Assembly (NCBI RefSeq): GCF_000931465.1
Contig: NZ_CP010892.1
Location: forward strand, 2,232,001-2,296,000
Source of the DNA: Pseudomonas sp. MRSN 12121
GTDB taxonomy: Bacteria; Pseudomonadota; Gammaproteobacteria; Pseudomonadales; Pseudomonadaceae
DNA length: 64,000 bases
Direction: 5' to 3'
Below, one piece after another: positions 43,940-54,509 of the stretch. The position numbers and the translations under genes are program-made. The notes below the pieces were generated by a model. The model was not told where the DNA came from. It saw only the letters and a list, made by a program, of their open reading frames with translations, and searched no databases. Position 1 is the stretch's first letter. Every line of letters begins with the position of its first letter.

Positions 43940-45955
43940 ATGTCTGAATTCCAGCTAGTCACCCGCTTCCAGCCTGCCGGCGACCAGCCGGAGGCCATTC
44001 GCCTGATGGTCGAAGGCATCGAGGCCGGCCTGGCGCACCAGACGCTGCTCGGTGTGACCGGTTCGGGCAAGACCTTCAGCATCGCCAACGTCATCCAGCA
44101 AGTGCAGCGACCGACCCTGGTGCTGGCGCCGAACAAGACCCTGGCCGCGCAGCTGTATGGCGAATTCAAGGCATTCTTCCCGAACAACGCGGTGGAGTAC
44201 TTCGTTTCCTACTACGACTACTACCAGCCAGAGGCCTATGTGCCGTCCTCCGACACCTTTATCGAGAAGGACGCCTCGATCAACGACCATATCGAGCAGA
44301 TGCGCCTGTCGGCGACCAAGGCGCTGCTGGAGCGCAAGGACGCGATCATCGTCACCACGGTGTCCTGCATCTACGGCCTGGGCAGCCCGGAAACCTATCT
44401 GAAGATGGTGTTGCACGTCGATCGCGGCGACAAGCTCGACCAGCGTGCCTTGCTGCGCCGTCTCGCCGACCTGCAATACACCCGCAACGACATGGATTTC
44501 GCCCGGGCCACCTTCCGTGTGCGCGGCGACGTGATCGATATCTATCCGGCGGAATCCGACCTGGAGGCGATCCGCATCGAGCTGTTCGACGACGAGGTGG
44601 AAAGCATTTCCGCCTTCGACCCGCTGACCGGCGAAGTCATTCGCAAGCTGCCGCGCTTCACCTTCTACCCCAAGAGCCACTACGTGACGCCGCGGGAAAC
44701 CCTGCTGGACGCCATCGAGGGGATCAAGGTCGAGTTGCAGGAGCGCCTGGAATACTTGCGCAGCAACAATAAGCTGGTGGAAGCCCAGCGCCTAGAGCAG
44801 CGCACCCGTTTCGACCTGGAGATGATCCTCGAGCTGGGATACTGCAACGGCATCGAGAACTACTCGCGCTACCTGTCCGGGCGTCCCGCCGGGGCGGCGC
44901 CGCCAACCCTCTACGACTACCTGCCGGCGGATGCCTTGCTGGTGATCGACGAATCCCACGTCAGCGTGCCGCAGGTCGGCGCCATGTACAAAGGCGACCG
45001 TTCGCGCAAGGAGACCCTGGTGGAACACGGTTTCCGCCTGCCTTCGGCGCTGGACAACCGGCCGATGCGCTTCGACGAATGGGAAGGGGTCAGCCCGCAG
45101 ACCATCTTCGTCTCGGCCACGCCCGGCAACTATGAGGCCGAACATGCCGGCCGTGTGGTCGAGCAGGTGGTGCGGCCTACCGGTCTGGTCGACCCGCAGG
45201 TGGAGGTGCGTCCGGCGCTGACCCAGGTCGACGACCTGCTGTCGGAAATCACCAAGCGCGTGGCCCAGGAAGAGCGGGTGCTGGTGACCACCCTGACCAA
45301 GCGCATGGCCGAGGACCTGACCGATTACCTGGGCGACCACGGCGTGCGGGTGCGTTACCTGCACTCGGACATCGACACCGTGGAGCGGGTCGAGATCATC
45401 CGCGACCTGCGCCTGGGCACCTTCGATGTGCTGGTGGGGATCAACCTGCTGCGCGAAGGCCTGGACATGCCGGAAGTGTCGCTGGTGGCGATTCTCGATG
45501 CGGACAAGGAAGGTTTCCTGCGCTCCGAGCGTTCGTTGATCCAGACCATCGGGCGTGCCGCGCGTAACCTCAACGGCCGGGCGATTCTGTACGCCGACCG
45601 CATCACCGGCTCCATGGAGCGGGCGATCGGCGAGACCGAGCGTCGGCGCGAAAAGCAGATTGCCTTCAACCTGGCCAACGGCATCACCCCCAAGGGTGTG
45701 GTCAAGGACATCACCGACATCATGGAAGGCGCCACCGTTCCGGGCTCGCGGAGCAAGAAGCGCAAAGGCATGGCCAAGGCCGCCGAGGAAAACGCCCGCT
45801 ACGAAAACGAATTGCGCTCGCCCAGCGAGATCGCCAAGCGCATTCGCCAACTGGAAGAAAAAATGTACCAGTTGGCCCGCGACCTGGAGTTCGAAGCCGC
45901 GGCGCAGACCCGCGACGAGATCGCCAAGCTGCGCGAGCGTTTGCTGACGGTCTGA
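43940..45955 (+). CDS. uvrB: UvrABC system protein B
   Basis: 671 aa, full length. Walker A GVTGSGKT at 38-45, the beta-hairpin [11 protein letters not shown] that inserts into damaged DNA, DESH, the helicase C-terminal domain, and a C-terminal UVR motif (about 630-665) that contacts UvrC. It verifies damage in nucleotide excision repair after UvrA loading. Single gene with its own promoter region. Confidence 0.98.
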   Translation: MSEFQLVTRFQPAGDQPEAIRLMVEGIEAGLAHQTLLGVTGSGKTFSIANVIQQVQRPTLVLAPNKTLAAQLYGEFKAFFPNNAVEYFVSYYDYYQPEAYVPSSDTFIEKDASINDHIEQMRLSATKALLERKDAIIVTTVSCIYGLGSPETYLKMVLHVDRGDKLDQRALLRRLADLQYTRNDMDFARATFRVRGDVIDIYPAESDLEAIRIELFDDEVESISAFDPLTGEVIRKLPRFTFYPKSHYVTPRETLLDAIEGIKVELQERLEYLRSNNKLVEAQRLEQRTRFDLEMILELGYCNGIENYSRYLSGRPAGAAPPTLYDYLPADALLVIDESHVSVPQVGAMYKGDRSRKETLVEHGFRLPSALDNRPMRFDEWEGVSPQTIFVSATPGNYEAEHAGRVVEQVVRPTGLVDPQVEVRPALTQVDDLLSEITKRVAQEERVLVTTLTKRMAEDLTDYLGDHGVRVRYLHSDIDTVERVEIIRDLRLGTFDVLVGINLLREGLDMPEVSLVAILDADKEGFLRSERSLIQTIGRAARNLNGRAILYADRITGSMERAIGETERRREKQIAFNLANGITPKGVVKDITDIMEGATVPGSRSKKRKGMAKAAEENARYENELRSPSEIAKRIRQLEEKMYQLARDLEFEAAAQTRDEIAKLRERLLTV

Positions 45956-45992
45956 ACCTGGCGGGGCGCTCCTACGTCCGAACCTCTGTCGC

Positions 45993-46139
45993 GTAGCCGC
46001 TGCCGAGCCGGGGCGAGGCTGCGATCGGGGCGTAGCCCCGTAAACCCTAACGACGCGGTGCACCTGACCTACACGGTCGCCTGGTTTGGCGCCCGCTACG
46101 CGGTCGATCGCAGCCTCGCCCAGGCTCGGCAGCGGCTAC
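45993..46139. repeat. Inverted pair of REP-like repeats between uvrB and emrB-like gene
   Basis: Two 35-nt arms (45993-46027 and 46105-46139) are reverse complements with one mismatch. Each starts GTAGCCGCTGCCGAGCC and ends GCTGCGATCG, a sequence type scattered in Pseudomonas intergenic regions. The pair lies between two convergent genes, where such REPIN-like doublets often sit and may act as transcript ends. Confidence 0.8.
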
Positions 46140-46172
46140 ACGCGCTGTGTTAGCCGATGGCCGCTGTGCCAT

Positions 46173-47723
46173 CTAGTGCGCTTCGCCCGCCTTGAGCCCG
46201 GCCGGCAGCGCCTTGGTCAGCAGAATCGCCAGCATGCTGATGCCCAGCGCGATGCCGACCCAATGAAAGGCATCGTTGTAGGCCATGATCAGCGCCTGCT
46301 GGTGGGTGATCTCGCTGAGCTTGCCGAGGGCGGCGGTGTCGCTGCCGAACTTCTCGGTCAGGGCCGCGATGCGTTCAGCCACTTGCGGGTTGCTGGGCAC
46401 CACCGATTCGCGCAGGTAATCGAAGTAGACCTTGGTCCGGGCATCCAGCAGCGTCGCCAGCAGGGCGATGCCGATGGCGCCGCCGAGGTTGCGCAGGATG
46501 TTGAACAGGCTCGAGGCCGAGCCGGCGTCCTGGGGCAGGATATAGGCGGTGGCGATCAGCGAGATGGTGACCATGATCAGCGGTTGCCCCAGGGCGCGAA
46601 TGATCTGGATCTGGTTGAACTGCGGCCCGGCGAAGTCCGGGTTGAGCACTCCCGAAGAAAAACTGGCCAGGCCGAACAGGCCGAAGCCCAGGGTGCATAG
46701 CCATTTGGGCGAGATGAACTGCATCAGCTTGGGCACCAGCGGAATCAGGAACAACTGCGGCACCCCCATCCACATGATCACTTCACCGATCTGCAGGGCG
46801 TTGTAATTCTGGATCTGCGCCAGGTACAGCGGCAGCAGATAGATGGAGCCATACAGCCCGACGCCCATGCCCAGGCTGGAAATGCTCGACAGGCCGAAAT
46901 TGCGGTTGCGCAGGATGCCGAGGTTGATCAGTGGATTGGACCTGGACACCTGGATGATGACGAAGGTGATCAGGCTCAGCAGGGCGACGCTGCCGAGGCT
47001 GACGATCAGGCTCGACTCCAGCCAGTCCTTGCGATGGCCTTCTTCGAGAAACACCTGCAGGCAGCCCAGGCCGATGCCCAGGGTGAGGATGCCGGCGTAG
47101 TCGGTGCTTTTCAGCAGTTCCCAATGGGCTTGCTTCTTCTCCAGGCCGTAGAGCAGGCCGGCGATCATGATCAGGCCGGGCGGGATATTGATGTAGAAGA
47201 TGTATTCCCAGCCCCAGTTCTCCGTGAGCCAGCCACCCAGGGTCGGGCCGATGGACGGGGCGAAGGTGGCGGTCATGGCGAACATGGCCATGCCTTTGGC
47301 GCGATGGTGCTCGGGCAGCTTGATCAGGGTCAGGGTGAACGCCAGCGGGATCAGCGCGCCGCCGGTAAAACCCTGCAGGGCACGGAACACGATCATGCTT
47401 TCCAGGCTCCAGGCCATGGAGCAGAGCAGCGAGGCGATCAGGAACCCGGCCGAGACCCAGACCGCCAGGCGCCGCGCCGACAGCAACTGCACCAGCCAGG
47501 CGGTGAGGGGGATCATGATGATCTCGGCCACCAGGTAGGAGGTGGAGATCCACGAGCCTTCCTCGAGGGTGGCCGAGAGGGCGCCCTGGATGTCCTTGAG
47601 CGAGGAGTTGGTGATCTGGATGTCCAGCACGGCCATGAAAGCGCCGAGCATCACGCTCATCACGGCGATCCAGTCGCGCCGGGTCGGTTCGCCGACCGGG
47701 CGCAACAACTGGTCACCGGCCAT
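46173..47723 (-). CDS. emrB: DHA2-family MFS drug exporter (EmrB-like)
   Basis: 516 aa with about 14 hydrophobic helices, the DHA2 hallmark. The antiporter motif (motif C) is seen as FAPSIGPTLGGWLTENWGWE. It exports hydrophobic toxins by proton antiport through a tripartite complex with the EmrA-like protein encoded upstream, which overlaps it by 11 nt. The outer-membrane partner is not beside it. Confidence 0.92.
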   Translation of the reverse strand: MAGDQLLRPVGEPTRRDWIAVMSVMLGAFMAVLDIQITNSSLKDIQGALSATLEEGSWISTSYLVAEIIMIPLTAWLVQLLSARRLAVWVSAGFLIASLLCSMAWSLESMIVFRALQGFTGGALIPLAFTLTLIKLPEHHRAKGMAMFAMTATFAPSIGPTLGGWLTENWGWEYIFYINIPPGLIMIAGLLYGLEKKQAHWELLKSTDYAGILTLGIGLGCLQVFLEEGHRKDWLESSLIVSLGSVALLSLITFVIIQVSRSNPLINLGILRNRNFGLSSISSLGMGVGLYGSIYLLPLYLAQIQNYNALQIGEVIMWMGVPQLFLIPLVPKLMQFISPKWLCTLGFGLFGLASFSSGVLNPDFAGPQFNQIQIIRALGQPLIMVTISLIATAYILPQDAGSASSLFNILRNLGGAIGIALLATLLDARTKVYFDYLRESVVPSNPQVAERIAALTEKFGSDTAALGKLSEITHQQALIMAYNDAFHWVGIALGISMLAILLTKALPAGLKAGEAH

Positions 47724-48774
47724 CGGCTGGTGGCTCTTGGTTCAAGGGCCGGATGTTCACTTTGACGGTCACGGACATGCCCGGACGAATCTTGCCCTGC
47801 AGCGGGTTGTCGGCGGCGAAGGTCAGCTTCACCGGGATACGCTGCACCACCTTGGTGAAGTTGCCGGTGGCGTTATCCGGCGGCAGCAGGCTGAACTGCG
47901 CGCCCGAGGCGGCGAACAGGCTGTCGACGCGGCCTTCGATGGGCGTATCGCCATAGGCGTCGAAGCGCAGCTCGGCGGTCTGGCCCGGCTGCATATGGCC
48001 GATCTGGGTTTCCTTGAAGTTGGCCTGCACCCAGATGTCCTGGTCCGGCACGATCGACAGCAGATAGGCGCCGGCCTGCACATACTGGCCGTTACGCGCG
48101 GCGCGCTGACCGATCAGGCCACTGATCGGCGCGTGGATTTCACTGCGGGTCAGGTTCAGCTCGGCCTGGGCCAGCTCGGTGCGGGCATTGGCGATCAGCG
48201 CGTCGAGGCGCTTGATCTCGGCGTTCAGGGCATTGACCTGCTGGCGCTGGCCTTGCAGGTCGGCCTGGGCCTTGGCCACCTGCGAGCGGGCGATATGGTT
48301 GTCGGCGGACAGGGTCGTGACCCGCTCCTCGGAGACATAACCCGGCTTGCGCAGGGTTTGCGCGCGGGACAGGTCGATCTGCGAACGCCCGAGGCTGGCC
48401 TGGCTGGAAGCCACCTGGGCCTCGCCGGCGGCGATCAGGCTGGCCTGCTGCGTGAGCTTGCTCTGGGCCTGCAGGCGCTCGGCTTCGCGGGTCGCGAGGG
48501 CAGCCTTGGCCCGTTCCACGGCGAGATGGAAATCATCGCCTTCGAGGCGGACCAGCAACTGGCCTTTTTCGACGTGCTGGTTGTCCTGCACCAGCACCTC
48601 GTCGATACGCGCGCCGAGCTGACTGGAGACCCGGGTGATCTCACCCTGGACATAGGCGTTATCGGTGCTTTCATAAAAACGTCCGTGGAAAAACCACTGC
48701 GCCAGGAAGCCCAGGACGATCAGCAGGACCAGGAACAGGAAGATAAACAGGCGACGCTTGAGTTGAGCTGGCAT
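47713..48774 (-). CDS. emrA: EmrA-like membrane fusion protein (HlyD family)
   Basis: 353 aa. A single N-terminal anchor at about 9-28, then the STDNAYVQGEITRVSSQLGA start of the biotinyl/lipoyl domain, a coiled-coil hairpin (about 85-200), and a C-terminal beta-barrel. First gene of the two-gene pump operon, divergent from gltX. Confidence 0.93.
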   Translation of the reverse strand: MPAQLKRRLFIFLFLVLLIVLGFLAQWFFHGRFYESTDNAYVQGEITRVSSQLGARIDEVLVQDNQHVEKGQLLVRLEGDDFHLAVERAKAALATREAERLQAQSKLTQQASLIAAGEAQVASSQASLGRSQIDLSRAQTLRKPGYVSEERVTTLSADNHIARSQVAKAQADLQGQRQQVNALNAEIKRLDALIANARTELAQAELNLTRSEIHAPISGLIGQRAARNGQYVQAGAYLLSIVPDQDIWVQANFKETQIGHMQPGQTAELRFDAYGDTPIEGRVDSLFAASGAQFSLLPPDNATGNFTKVVQRIPVKLTFAADNPLQGKIRPGMSVTVKVNIRPLNQEPPADGR

Positions 48775-49011
48775 GAGGCGGGCAGGCTGTGGTCAGGTAA
48801 ATGTAAGGAAATTTTTCGCCAGGAGAATCTGGCATACGCCCGACCGGTGGTAAATGCCACCCGTGGAGAATCGACGGCTCGGCGGCCCGAGAGGCTCCCA
48901 TAGCCTCAACCTTGGCTTAAATGCCCTGCTTACTGGAGCGGGGCCGGCATCGCCTGTTACCATTCGCCTCTTGTTTGATCTTCGCTTTTCATATTCTTTC
49001 CGAGACATGCC

Positions 49012-50493
49012 ATGACCACCGTCCGCACGCGCATCGCGCCATCGCCTACCGGGGATCCCCACGTAGGTACCGCTTACATCGCCCTGTTCAACTACTGCTT
49101 CGCCAAGCAGCATGGCGGTGAGTTCATCCTGCGCATCGAAGACACCGATCAACTGCGTTCGACCCGTGAGTCCGAGCAGCAGATTTTCGACGCCTTGCGC
49201 TGGCTGGGCATCAACTGGAGCGAAGGCCCGGACGTGGGTGGCCCGCACGGCCCTTACCGGCAGAGCGAGCGTAGCGAGATCTACAAGCAGTACACCCAGC
49301 AACTGGTCGACATGGGGCACGCCTTCCCGTGCTTCTGCACCGCCGAAGAACTGGACCAGATGCGCGCCGAGCAGATGGCCCGTGGCGAGACCCCGCGCTA
49401 CGACGGCCGCGCGCTGCTGCTGTCCAAGGAAGAAGTGGCGCGCCGCCTGGCCGCAGGCGAGCCGCACGTGATCCGCATGAAGGTGCCGAGCGAAGGCGTC
49501 TGCGTGGTGCCGGACATGCTGCGTGGCGATGTCGAGATCCCGTGGGATCGCATGGACATGCAGGTGCTGATGAAGACCGACGGCCTGCCGACCTACTTCC
49601 TGGCCAACGTGGTCGACGACCACCTGATGGGCATCACCCACGTCCTGCGGGGCGAGGAGTGGCTGCCTTCGGCGCCGAAACTGATCCTGCTCTATGAGTA
49701 TTTCGGTTGGGAACAGCCGCAGCTGTGCTACATGCCGCTGCTGCGCAACCCGGACAAGAGCAAGCTGTCCAAGCGCAAGAACCCGACGTCCGTGACCTTC
49801 TACGAGCGCATGGGCTTCATGCCGGAAGCCATGCTCAACTACCTGGGACGCATGGGCTGGTCGATGCCGGACGAGCGCGAGAAGTTCTCGCTGCAGGAAA
49901 TGGTCGAAAATTTCGACCTGTCGCGCGTCTCCCTGGGTGGGCCGATCTTCGATATCGAGAAGCTGTCCTGGCTCAACGGCCAGTGGCTGCGCGATCTGCC
50001 GGTGGAGGAGTTCGCCCGGCGTGTGCAGACCTGGGCGCTGAACCCCGAATACCTGATGAAGATTGCGCCGCACGTGCAGGGCCGGGTGGAAACCTTCAGC
50101 CAGATCGCACCGCTGGCCGGTTTCTTCTTTGCCGGTGGCGTCACCCCGGATGCCAAGCTGTTCGAGTCGAAGAAGCTGTCGGGCGATCAGGTGCGGCAGT
50201 TGATGCAACTGATCCTGTGGAAGCTGGAAAGCCTGCGGCAGTGGGAGAAGGACAGCATCACCGCGACCATCCAGGCGGTAGTCGAATCGTTGCAATTGAA
50301 GCTGCGTGACGCCATGCCGCTGATGTTCGCCGCGATCACCGGCCAGGCCAGCTCGGTTTCGGTGCTCGACGCCATGGAGATTCTGGGGCCGGACCTGACC
50401 CGCTTCCGCCTGCGCCAGGCCATCGACCTGCTCGGCGGCGTGTCGAAGAAAGAAAACAAGGAGTGGGAAAAGCTGCTGGGCGCGATCGCCTGA
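49012..50493 (+). CDS. gltX: Glutamyl-tRNA synthetase
   Basis: 493 aa, class I. The HIGH-type motif is [10 protein letters not shown] near residue 10-19, and the KMSKS-type loop is KLSKR at 251-255. The C-terminal helical domain reads the anticodon. It charges tRNA-Glu; two tRNA-Glu genes lie just downstream. The start [14 protein letters not shown] is the conventional one. Confidence 0.98.
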   Translation: MTTVRTRIAPSPTGDPHVGTAYIALFNYCFAKQHGGEFILRIEDTDQLRSTRESEQQIFDALRWLGINWSEGPDVGGPHGPYRQSERSEIYKQYTQQLVDMGHAFPCFCTAEELDQMRAEQMARGETPRYDGRALLLSKEEVARRLAAGEPHVIRMKVPSEGVCVVPDMLRGDVEIPWDRMDMQVLMKTDGLPTYFLANVVDDHLMGITHVLRGEEWLPSAPKLILLYEYFGWEQPQLCYMPLLRNPDKSKLSKRKNPTSVTFYERMGFMPEAMLNYLGRMGWSMPDEREKFSLQEMVENFDLSRVSLGGPIFDIEKLSWLNGQWLRDLPVEEFARRVQTWALNPEYLMKIAPHVQGRVETFSQIAPLAGFFFAGGVTPDAKLFESKKLSGDQVRQLMQLILWKLESLRQWEKDSITATIQAVVESLQLKLRDAMPLMFAAITGQASSVSVLDAMEILGPDLTRFRLRQAIDLLGGVSKKENKEWEKLLGAIA

Positions 50494-50508
50494 TTCCGCG
50501 CGCCGATT

Positions 50509-50536
50509 CGCGGGAGCCGCTTTGCCGGCTCCCGCG
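50509..50536 (+). terminator. Hairpin after gltX
   Basis: CGCGGGAGCCG, a 6-nt loop and CGGCTCCCGCG, 16 nt after the stop. No T-run. Confidence 0.55.
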
Positions 50537-50667
50537 GACCTGGACAGCAGTGAGATTGCGGCCGTTGGCGCAGGGCCCGACGGTCCGCAAAAGCCCCGGA
50601 TTTACGGGGGAGGGCGGTAAGTGATTGTTATGCCGACAAATTTTTTTAAAAAAAGCTGAAAAAAAAT

Positions 50668-50696
50668 TTGACAGCTTTCCGATACGCCCTTAAGAT
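50668..50696 (+). promoter_or_regulatory. Stable-RNA promoter of the tRNA operon
   Basis: -35 TTGACA, a 17-nt spacer and -10 TAAGAT, followed by a GC-rich discriminator (TCGCCCCG) typical of stringently controlled promoters. An A/T-tract UP-like element lies just upstream (about 50638-50667). Confidence 0.85.
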
Positions 50697-50729
50697 TCGC
50701 CCCGTCCTCAGCGATGACATCAACGATGA

Positions 50730-50805
<76 letters not shown>

Positions 50806-50884
50806 ATTTACAGTTCAAGGCCTGGCCACACCGGCCTTGAATCGATCAGGTCTCAGCTCTGATCAGTTGTATAGAAGGGTTTGC

Positions 50885-50960
50885 GTCCCCTTCGTCTAGT
50901 GGCCTAGGACACCGCCCTTTCACGGCGGTAACAGGGGTTCGAGTCCCCTAGGGGACGCCA
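50885..50960 (+). tRNA. tRNA-Glu (TTC), copy 1
   Basis: 76 nt with CCA encoded. The acceptor GTCCCCT pairs with AGGGGAC; the anticodon loop CTTTCAC gives TTC. 79 nt after tRNA-Ala. Confidence 0.96.
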
Positions 50961-51013
50961 GTTTCACAGAAGCGATGTTGCAAGATGTCGCTCCGCCGCG
51001 AGGCGAAAAATCC

Positions 51014-51089
<76 letters not shown>

Positions 51090-51168
51090 ATTTACAGTTC
51101 AAGGCCTGGCCACACCGGCCTTGAATCGATCAGATCTCAGCACTGATCAGTTGTATAGAAGGGTTTGT

Positions 51169-51244
51169 GTCCCCTTCGTCTAGTGGCCTAGGACACCGCC
51201 CTTTCACGGCGGTAACAGGGGTTCGAGTCCCCTAGGGGACGCCA
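51169..51244 (+). tRNA. tRNA-Glu (TTC), copy 2
   Basis: Identical in sequence to the copy at 50885. Last gene before the terminator at 51270. Confidence 0.96.
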
Positions 51245-51269
51245 CGATTACCCGCTCTGCGGGATTTAT

Positions 51270-51306
51270 AAGGGTCATTCAATTATTGAATGGCCCTTTT
51301 GTTTTT
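51270..51306 (+). terminator. Terminator of the tRNA operon
   Basis: AAGGGTCATTCAA, a 3-nt loop and TTGAATGGCCCTT (one G-T pair), then TTTTGTTTTT. Confidence 0.9.
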
Positions 51307-51383
51307 CTGGCGTTTGGCCAATTCTCCCTTTCTCTCCTGACTGTTCTTCTGACCGGTGGTCACACTAACGACTTGCGAAAATT

Positions 51384-51399
51384 TATTATGAGAATAATA
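51384..51399. promoter_or_regulatory. Possible TetR self-operator
   Basis: TATTAT-GAGA-ATAATA within an AT-rich patch 28 nt before the TetR start. A second dyad, AATATT-N8-AATATT, follows. Low complexity makes this uncertain. Confidence 0.4.
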
Positions 51400-51426
51400 T
51401 TTTGATCGTAATATTCGGAGGCAACG

Positions 51427-51966
51427 ATGAACGATAAAAAAGCTCAAACCCGCGAACGTATTCTCCAGGCTGCCAGTTCCGCGCTGGTGCAACGTGGCCC
51501 GGCCGAGCCGAGTGTGGGCGAGGTGATGGGGGCTGCCGGCCTGACGGTCGGTGGTTTCTATGCTCACTTCGAAAGCAAGGATGCCTTGATGCTGGAAGCG
51601 TTCAGCCAGTTGCTGGCGCAGCGGCGCGGCCTGATCGCCGATATGGACGCTTCGCTGACCGGCGAAGAGCGGCGCGCCCTGGTGGCAGCCTTCTATCTGT
51701 CGCGCAAGCACCGCGATTCCACCGAGCAGGCCTGTCCGATCCCGGCCTCGGTCGGGGAGATGGGCCGGCTGCCGGAAGATTTTCGCAAGGTCCTGAATGA
51801 ACACATCGAACTGATGCTGGCGCAGTTGGCCAGCACCCCTGAAGACACCGACAAGGCGCTGGCCGACCTGGCCCTGATGGTGGGCGGCCTGTCCCTTGCC
51901 CGGGCGTTGGGAGCGGGGGAGCTGTCGGATCGTTTACTGCGCGCCGCCAAGTCGGCGGTGCTATGA
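51427..51966 (+). CDS. TetR-family regulator
   Basis: 179 aa. N-terminal helix-turn-helix at about 10-55 with the recognition segment VGGFYAHFESKDALM, then a short helical ligand domain with ACPIPASVGEM, a pattern seen in regulators of hydrolase/oxidoreductase genes. GGAGG lies 5 nt before the ATG. It lies 28 nt upstream of the hydrolase gene, so it probably controls itself and that gene. Confidence 0.9.
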   Translation: MNDKKAQTRERILQAASSALVQRGPAEPSVGEVMGAAGLTVGGFYAHFESKDALMLEAFSQLLAQRRGLIADMDASLTGEERRALVAAFYLSRKHRDSTEQACPIPASVGEMGRLPEDFRKVLNEHIELMLAQLASTPEDTDKALADLALMVGGLSLARALGAGELSDRLLRAAKSAVL

Positions 51967-51994
51967 CCTGAGGCGCTGGCCTGAGGAGAGAGCG

Positions 51995-52831
51995 ATGAGC
52001 ACGTTGAGTTGGATTCGTGGCGTTAATGGCACCTTGGGCTGGATTGCACCGAAGCTGGTCGCGAGCAAGATGCGCCTGCTTTTCATGACGCCGCGCGAGC
52101 GGCTGCCGCGGGACTGGGAGTTGCCGCTGCTGGCGCGTTCCGAGCGCATTACCCTGCGTTTCGGGCTCTCGGCATTGCGTTGGGGCCAGGGCCCCGCGGT
52201 ATTGCTGATGCACGGTTGGGAAGGGCGGCCCACGCAGTTCGCCAGCCTGATCAACGCGCTGGTCGGCGCGGGTTACAGCGTCGTGGCGCTGGACGGCCCC
52301 GCTCACGGGCGCTCTCCGGGGCGCGAGGCGAATATAGTGCTGTTTGCCCGGGCTTTGCTCGAGGCCGCCGCGGAGTTGCCGCCGCTGCGCGCGGTCATCG
52401 GTCACTCCATGGGTGGCGCCAGTGCCATGCTGGCGGTGCAGTTGGGCCTGCGCACCGAGACCCTGGTGAGTATTGCCGCCCCGGCGCGAATACTCGGGGT
52501 ATTGCGTGGTTTTGCCCGTTATATGCGCTTGCCGCCCCGGGCGCGCTCGGCCTTTATCCGCCAGGTGGAGCAGGATGTCGGCATGCGCGCCGCGGCCCTG
52601 GATGTTGCGCGCTACCAGCTGGATGTGCCCGGGTTGATCGTGCATGCCGAAGACGACAACTTTGTCCCGGTCAAGGAATCCGAGCTGATCCACGACGCCT
52701 GGTTCGACAGCCGTTTGTTGCGCCTTAAGGAAGGTGGCCATCAGCGGGTGCTGGCCGACCCGCGGGTGATCGACGGCGTCCTGGCGCTGTTGGCTGGCCG
52801 TCGAAGTCTGCTGGCGCGCCAATCCGCCTGA
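51995..52831 (+). CDS. Alpha/beta hydrolase
   Basis: 278 aa from ATG 51995, with GGAG 9 nt upstream. Nucleophile Ser138 in GHSMGG, oxyanion-hole HGWEG after strand 3, acid in HAEDDNFVP and His in EGGHQRVL. It cleaves an ester, thioester or similar bond; substrate unknown. Co-directional with the TetR gene and a thioesterase gene, so a lipid or acyl-ester substrate is plausible. Confidence 0.9.
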   Translation: MSTLSWIRGVNGTLGWIAPKLVASKMRLLFMTPRERLPRDWELPLLARSERITLRFGLSALRWGQGPAVLLMHGWEGRPTQFASLINALVGAGYSVVALDGPAHGRSPGREANIVLFARALLEAAAELPPLRAVIGHSMGGASAMLAVQLGLRTETLVSIAAPARILGVLRGFARYMRLPPRARSAFIRQVEQDVGMRAAALDVARYQLDVPGLIVHAEDDNFVPVKESELIHDAWFDSRLLRLKEGGHQRVLADPRVIDGVLALLAGRRSLLARQSA

Positions 52832-52878
52832 GCATCCGTTACACTGCGCCGGTCGAATAATCTGACCGGGAGTGGGGC

Positions 52879-53316
52879 ATGGGCTGGGATCTGGCAACGC
52901 CGTTTATCATCGACCTGCAGGTGGGCGCCGAAGACATCGACGGCTTGGGGCACGCCAACAATGCGGTCTATGTCACCTGGCTCGAGCGCTGCGCCTGGCG
53001 GCATTCCCAGCGCCTGGGCCTGGACCTGAGCGAGTACCGCCGCCTGGACCGGGCCATGGCGGTGGTCCGGCACGAGATCGACTACCTGGCATCGGCCTAT
53101 GAAGGCGACGAGTTGCAGCTGGCGACCTGGATCGTCGACTGGGACCAGCGCCTGAAGATGACGCGGCGTTTCCAGCTGATGCGTCCGAGCGACGGCGCGA
53201 CCCTGCTGCGGGCCCAGACCACGTTCGTCTGCATCGAGCTGTCCAGCGGCAAGCCCAAGCGCATGCCGACGGAGTTTCTCGAGGGTTACGGGCCGGCACT
53301 GCAAGGCGCGAACTGA
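52879..53316 (+). CDS. Acyl-CoA thioesterase, hot-dog fold (4HBT type)
   Basis: 145 aa. The active-site motif DGLGHANNAVYVTWLE puts catalytic Asp21 in the D-x-x-G-H-x-N-N signature of 4-hydroxybenzoyl-CoA-type thioesterases. It hydrolyses an acyl-CoA; chain length cannot be told. It lies 47 nt after the hydrolase gene in the same direction. Confidence 0.9.
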   Translation: MGWDLATPFIIDLQVGAEDIDGLGHANNAVYVTWLERCAWRHSQRLGLDLSEYRRLDRAMAVVRHEIDYLASAYEGDELQLATWIVDWDQRLKMTRRFQLMRPSDGATLLRAQTTFVCIELSSGKPKRMPTEFLEGYGPALQGAN

Positions 53317-53429
53317 TTCGCCTGGTGGTCTTCGCGGGCGGCAACTGTCTGCCCGTCGAAATACCTGCTCCCCTCGAAACCCAGTAAACTGCCGCACGTT
53401 TTTTTTGCGTTCTACGTTGAGTGTGATTC

Positions 53430-54389
53430 ATGCAAATTGCTTTGGCGCCCATGGAGGGGTTGGTCGACGACATCCTGCGGGACGTGCTGACCCGGGTGGG
53501 TGGTATCGACTGGTGCGTGACCGAGTTCATCCGGGTCAACGATCAGTTGCTCACGCCGGCCTATTTCCACAAGTTCGGCCCCGAATTGTTGAACGGCGCC
53601 CGAACGGCGTCCGGCGTACCGCTGCGGGTGCAACTGCTGGGTTCCGATCCGGCGTGCCTGGCGGAAAACGCGGCGCTGGCCTGTGAACTGGGTTCCGAGG
53701 TCATCGACCTGAACTTCGGCTGCCCGGCCAAGACCGTCAACAAATCCCGTGGCGGCGCGGTGCTGCTCAAGGAGCCGGAACTGCTCAACCGGATCGTCGA
53801 GCATGTGCGGCGCGCGGTGCCGGCACATATTCCGGTGACGGCCAAGATGCGCCTGGGGTTCGACAGTCCGGACGGCTCGCTGGTGTGTGCCACGGCGCTG
53901 GCCGAAGGGGGCGCCGAGCATATCGTGGTGCATGCGCGGACCAAGGTGGATGGCTACAAGCCGCCGGCGCACTGGGAGTGGATTCCCCGGGTGCAGGACG
54001 TGGTCAAGGTGCCGGTGTTCGCCAACGGCGATATCTGGAGCGTCGAGGATTGGCGTCGCTGCCGTGAAATCAGTGGCGTGGAAGACATCATGCTCGGTCG
54101 CGGCCTGGTGTCGCGTCCGGACCTGGCCCGGCAGATCGCCGCCGCGCAGGCCGGGGAAGAGGTGGTCGAGATGACCTGGGCCGAGCTGATGCCGCTGATC
54201 CAGGACTTCTGGCTGCAAGCCAAGGCGCAGATGACGGCGCGCCAATCGCCCGGTCGGCTGAAGCAGTGGCTGGCGATGCTGACCCGCAATTATCCCGAGG
54301 CGGTGGCGCTGTTCACCGTCCTGCGTCGTGAAACCGAGCCGGACCAGGTGTCGCGCCTGCTGGGGTTGCCGGTGGCCGAGGCGGCCTGA
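53430..54389 (+). CDS. dusC: tRNA-dihydrouridine(16) synthase
   Basis: 319 aa, FMN-dependent TIM barrel. It starts [17 protein letters not shown]. Catalytic Cys98 in [16 protein letters not shown], and FANGDIWS plus IMLGRGL bind FMN phosphate. The length and N-terminus fit the DusC subgroup, which modifies U16 of tRNAs. Confidence 0.93.
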   Translation: MQIALAPMEGLVDDILRDVLTRVGGIDWCVTEFIRVNDQLLTPAYFHKFGPELLNGARTASGVPLRVQLLGSDPACLAENAALACELGSEVIDLNFGCPAKTVNKSRGGAVLLKEPELLNRIVEHVRRAVPAHIPVTAKMRLGFDSPDGSLVCATALAEGGAEHIVVHARTKVDGYKPPAHWEWIPRVQDVVKVPVFANGDIWSVEDWRRCREISGVEDIMLGRGLVSRPDLARQIAAAQAGEEVVEMTWAELMPLIQDFWLQAKAQMTARQSPGRLKQWLAMLTRNYPEAVALFTVLRRETEPDQVSRLLGLPVAEAA

Positions 54390-54409
54390 AAAAAATCTGC
54401 GAAAAGTCT

Positions 54410-54438
54410 CTTGAAATGCAATCGGCGGTCCCTATCTA
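54410..54438 (+). promoter_or_regulatory. Heat-shock (sigma-32) promoter of ibpA
   Basis: CTTGAAA, a 13-nt spacer and CCCTATCTA, close to the sigma-32 consensus CTTGAAA-N13-15-CCCCATNTA. Transcription would start about 65 nt before the ATG. Confidence 0.85.
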
Positions 54439-54479
54439 AGGGTTACGCGATGCCGAATTCGGGTCGCGGAGATAAAAAA

Positions 54480-54500
54480 CTTGCTGATTGTTTTCAGGAG
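54480..54500 (+). ncRNA. ROSE-type RNA thermometer over the ibpA ribosome-binding site
   Basis: CTTGCTGA pairs with TCAGGAG across a 6-nt loop. One unpaired G in the first arm (UUGCU against AGGA) is the hallmark of ROSE elements. The AGGAG is the Shine-Dalgarno of ibpA, freed on warming. Together with the sigma-32 promoter this gives two layers of heat control. Confidence 0.82.
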
Positions 54501-54509
54501 ATTTGAACC

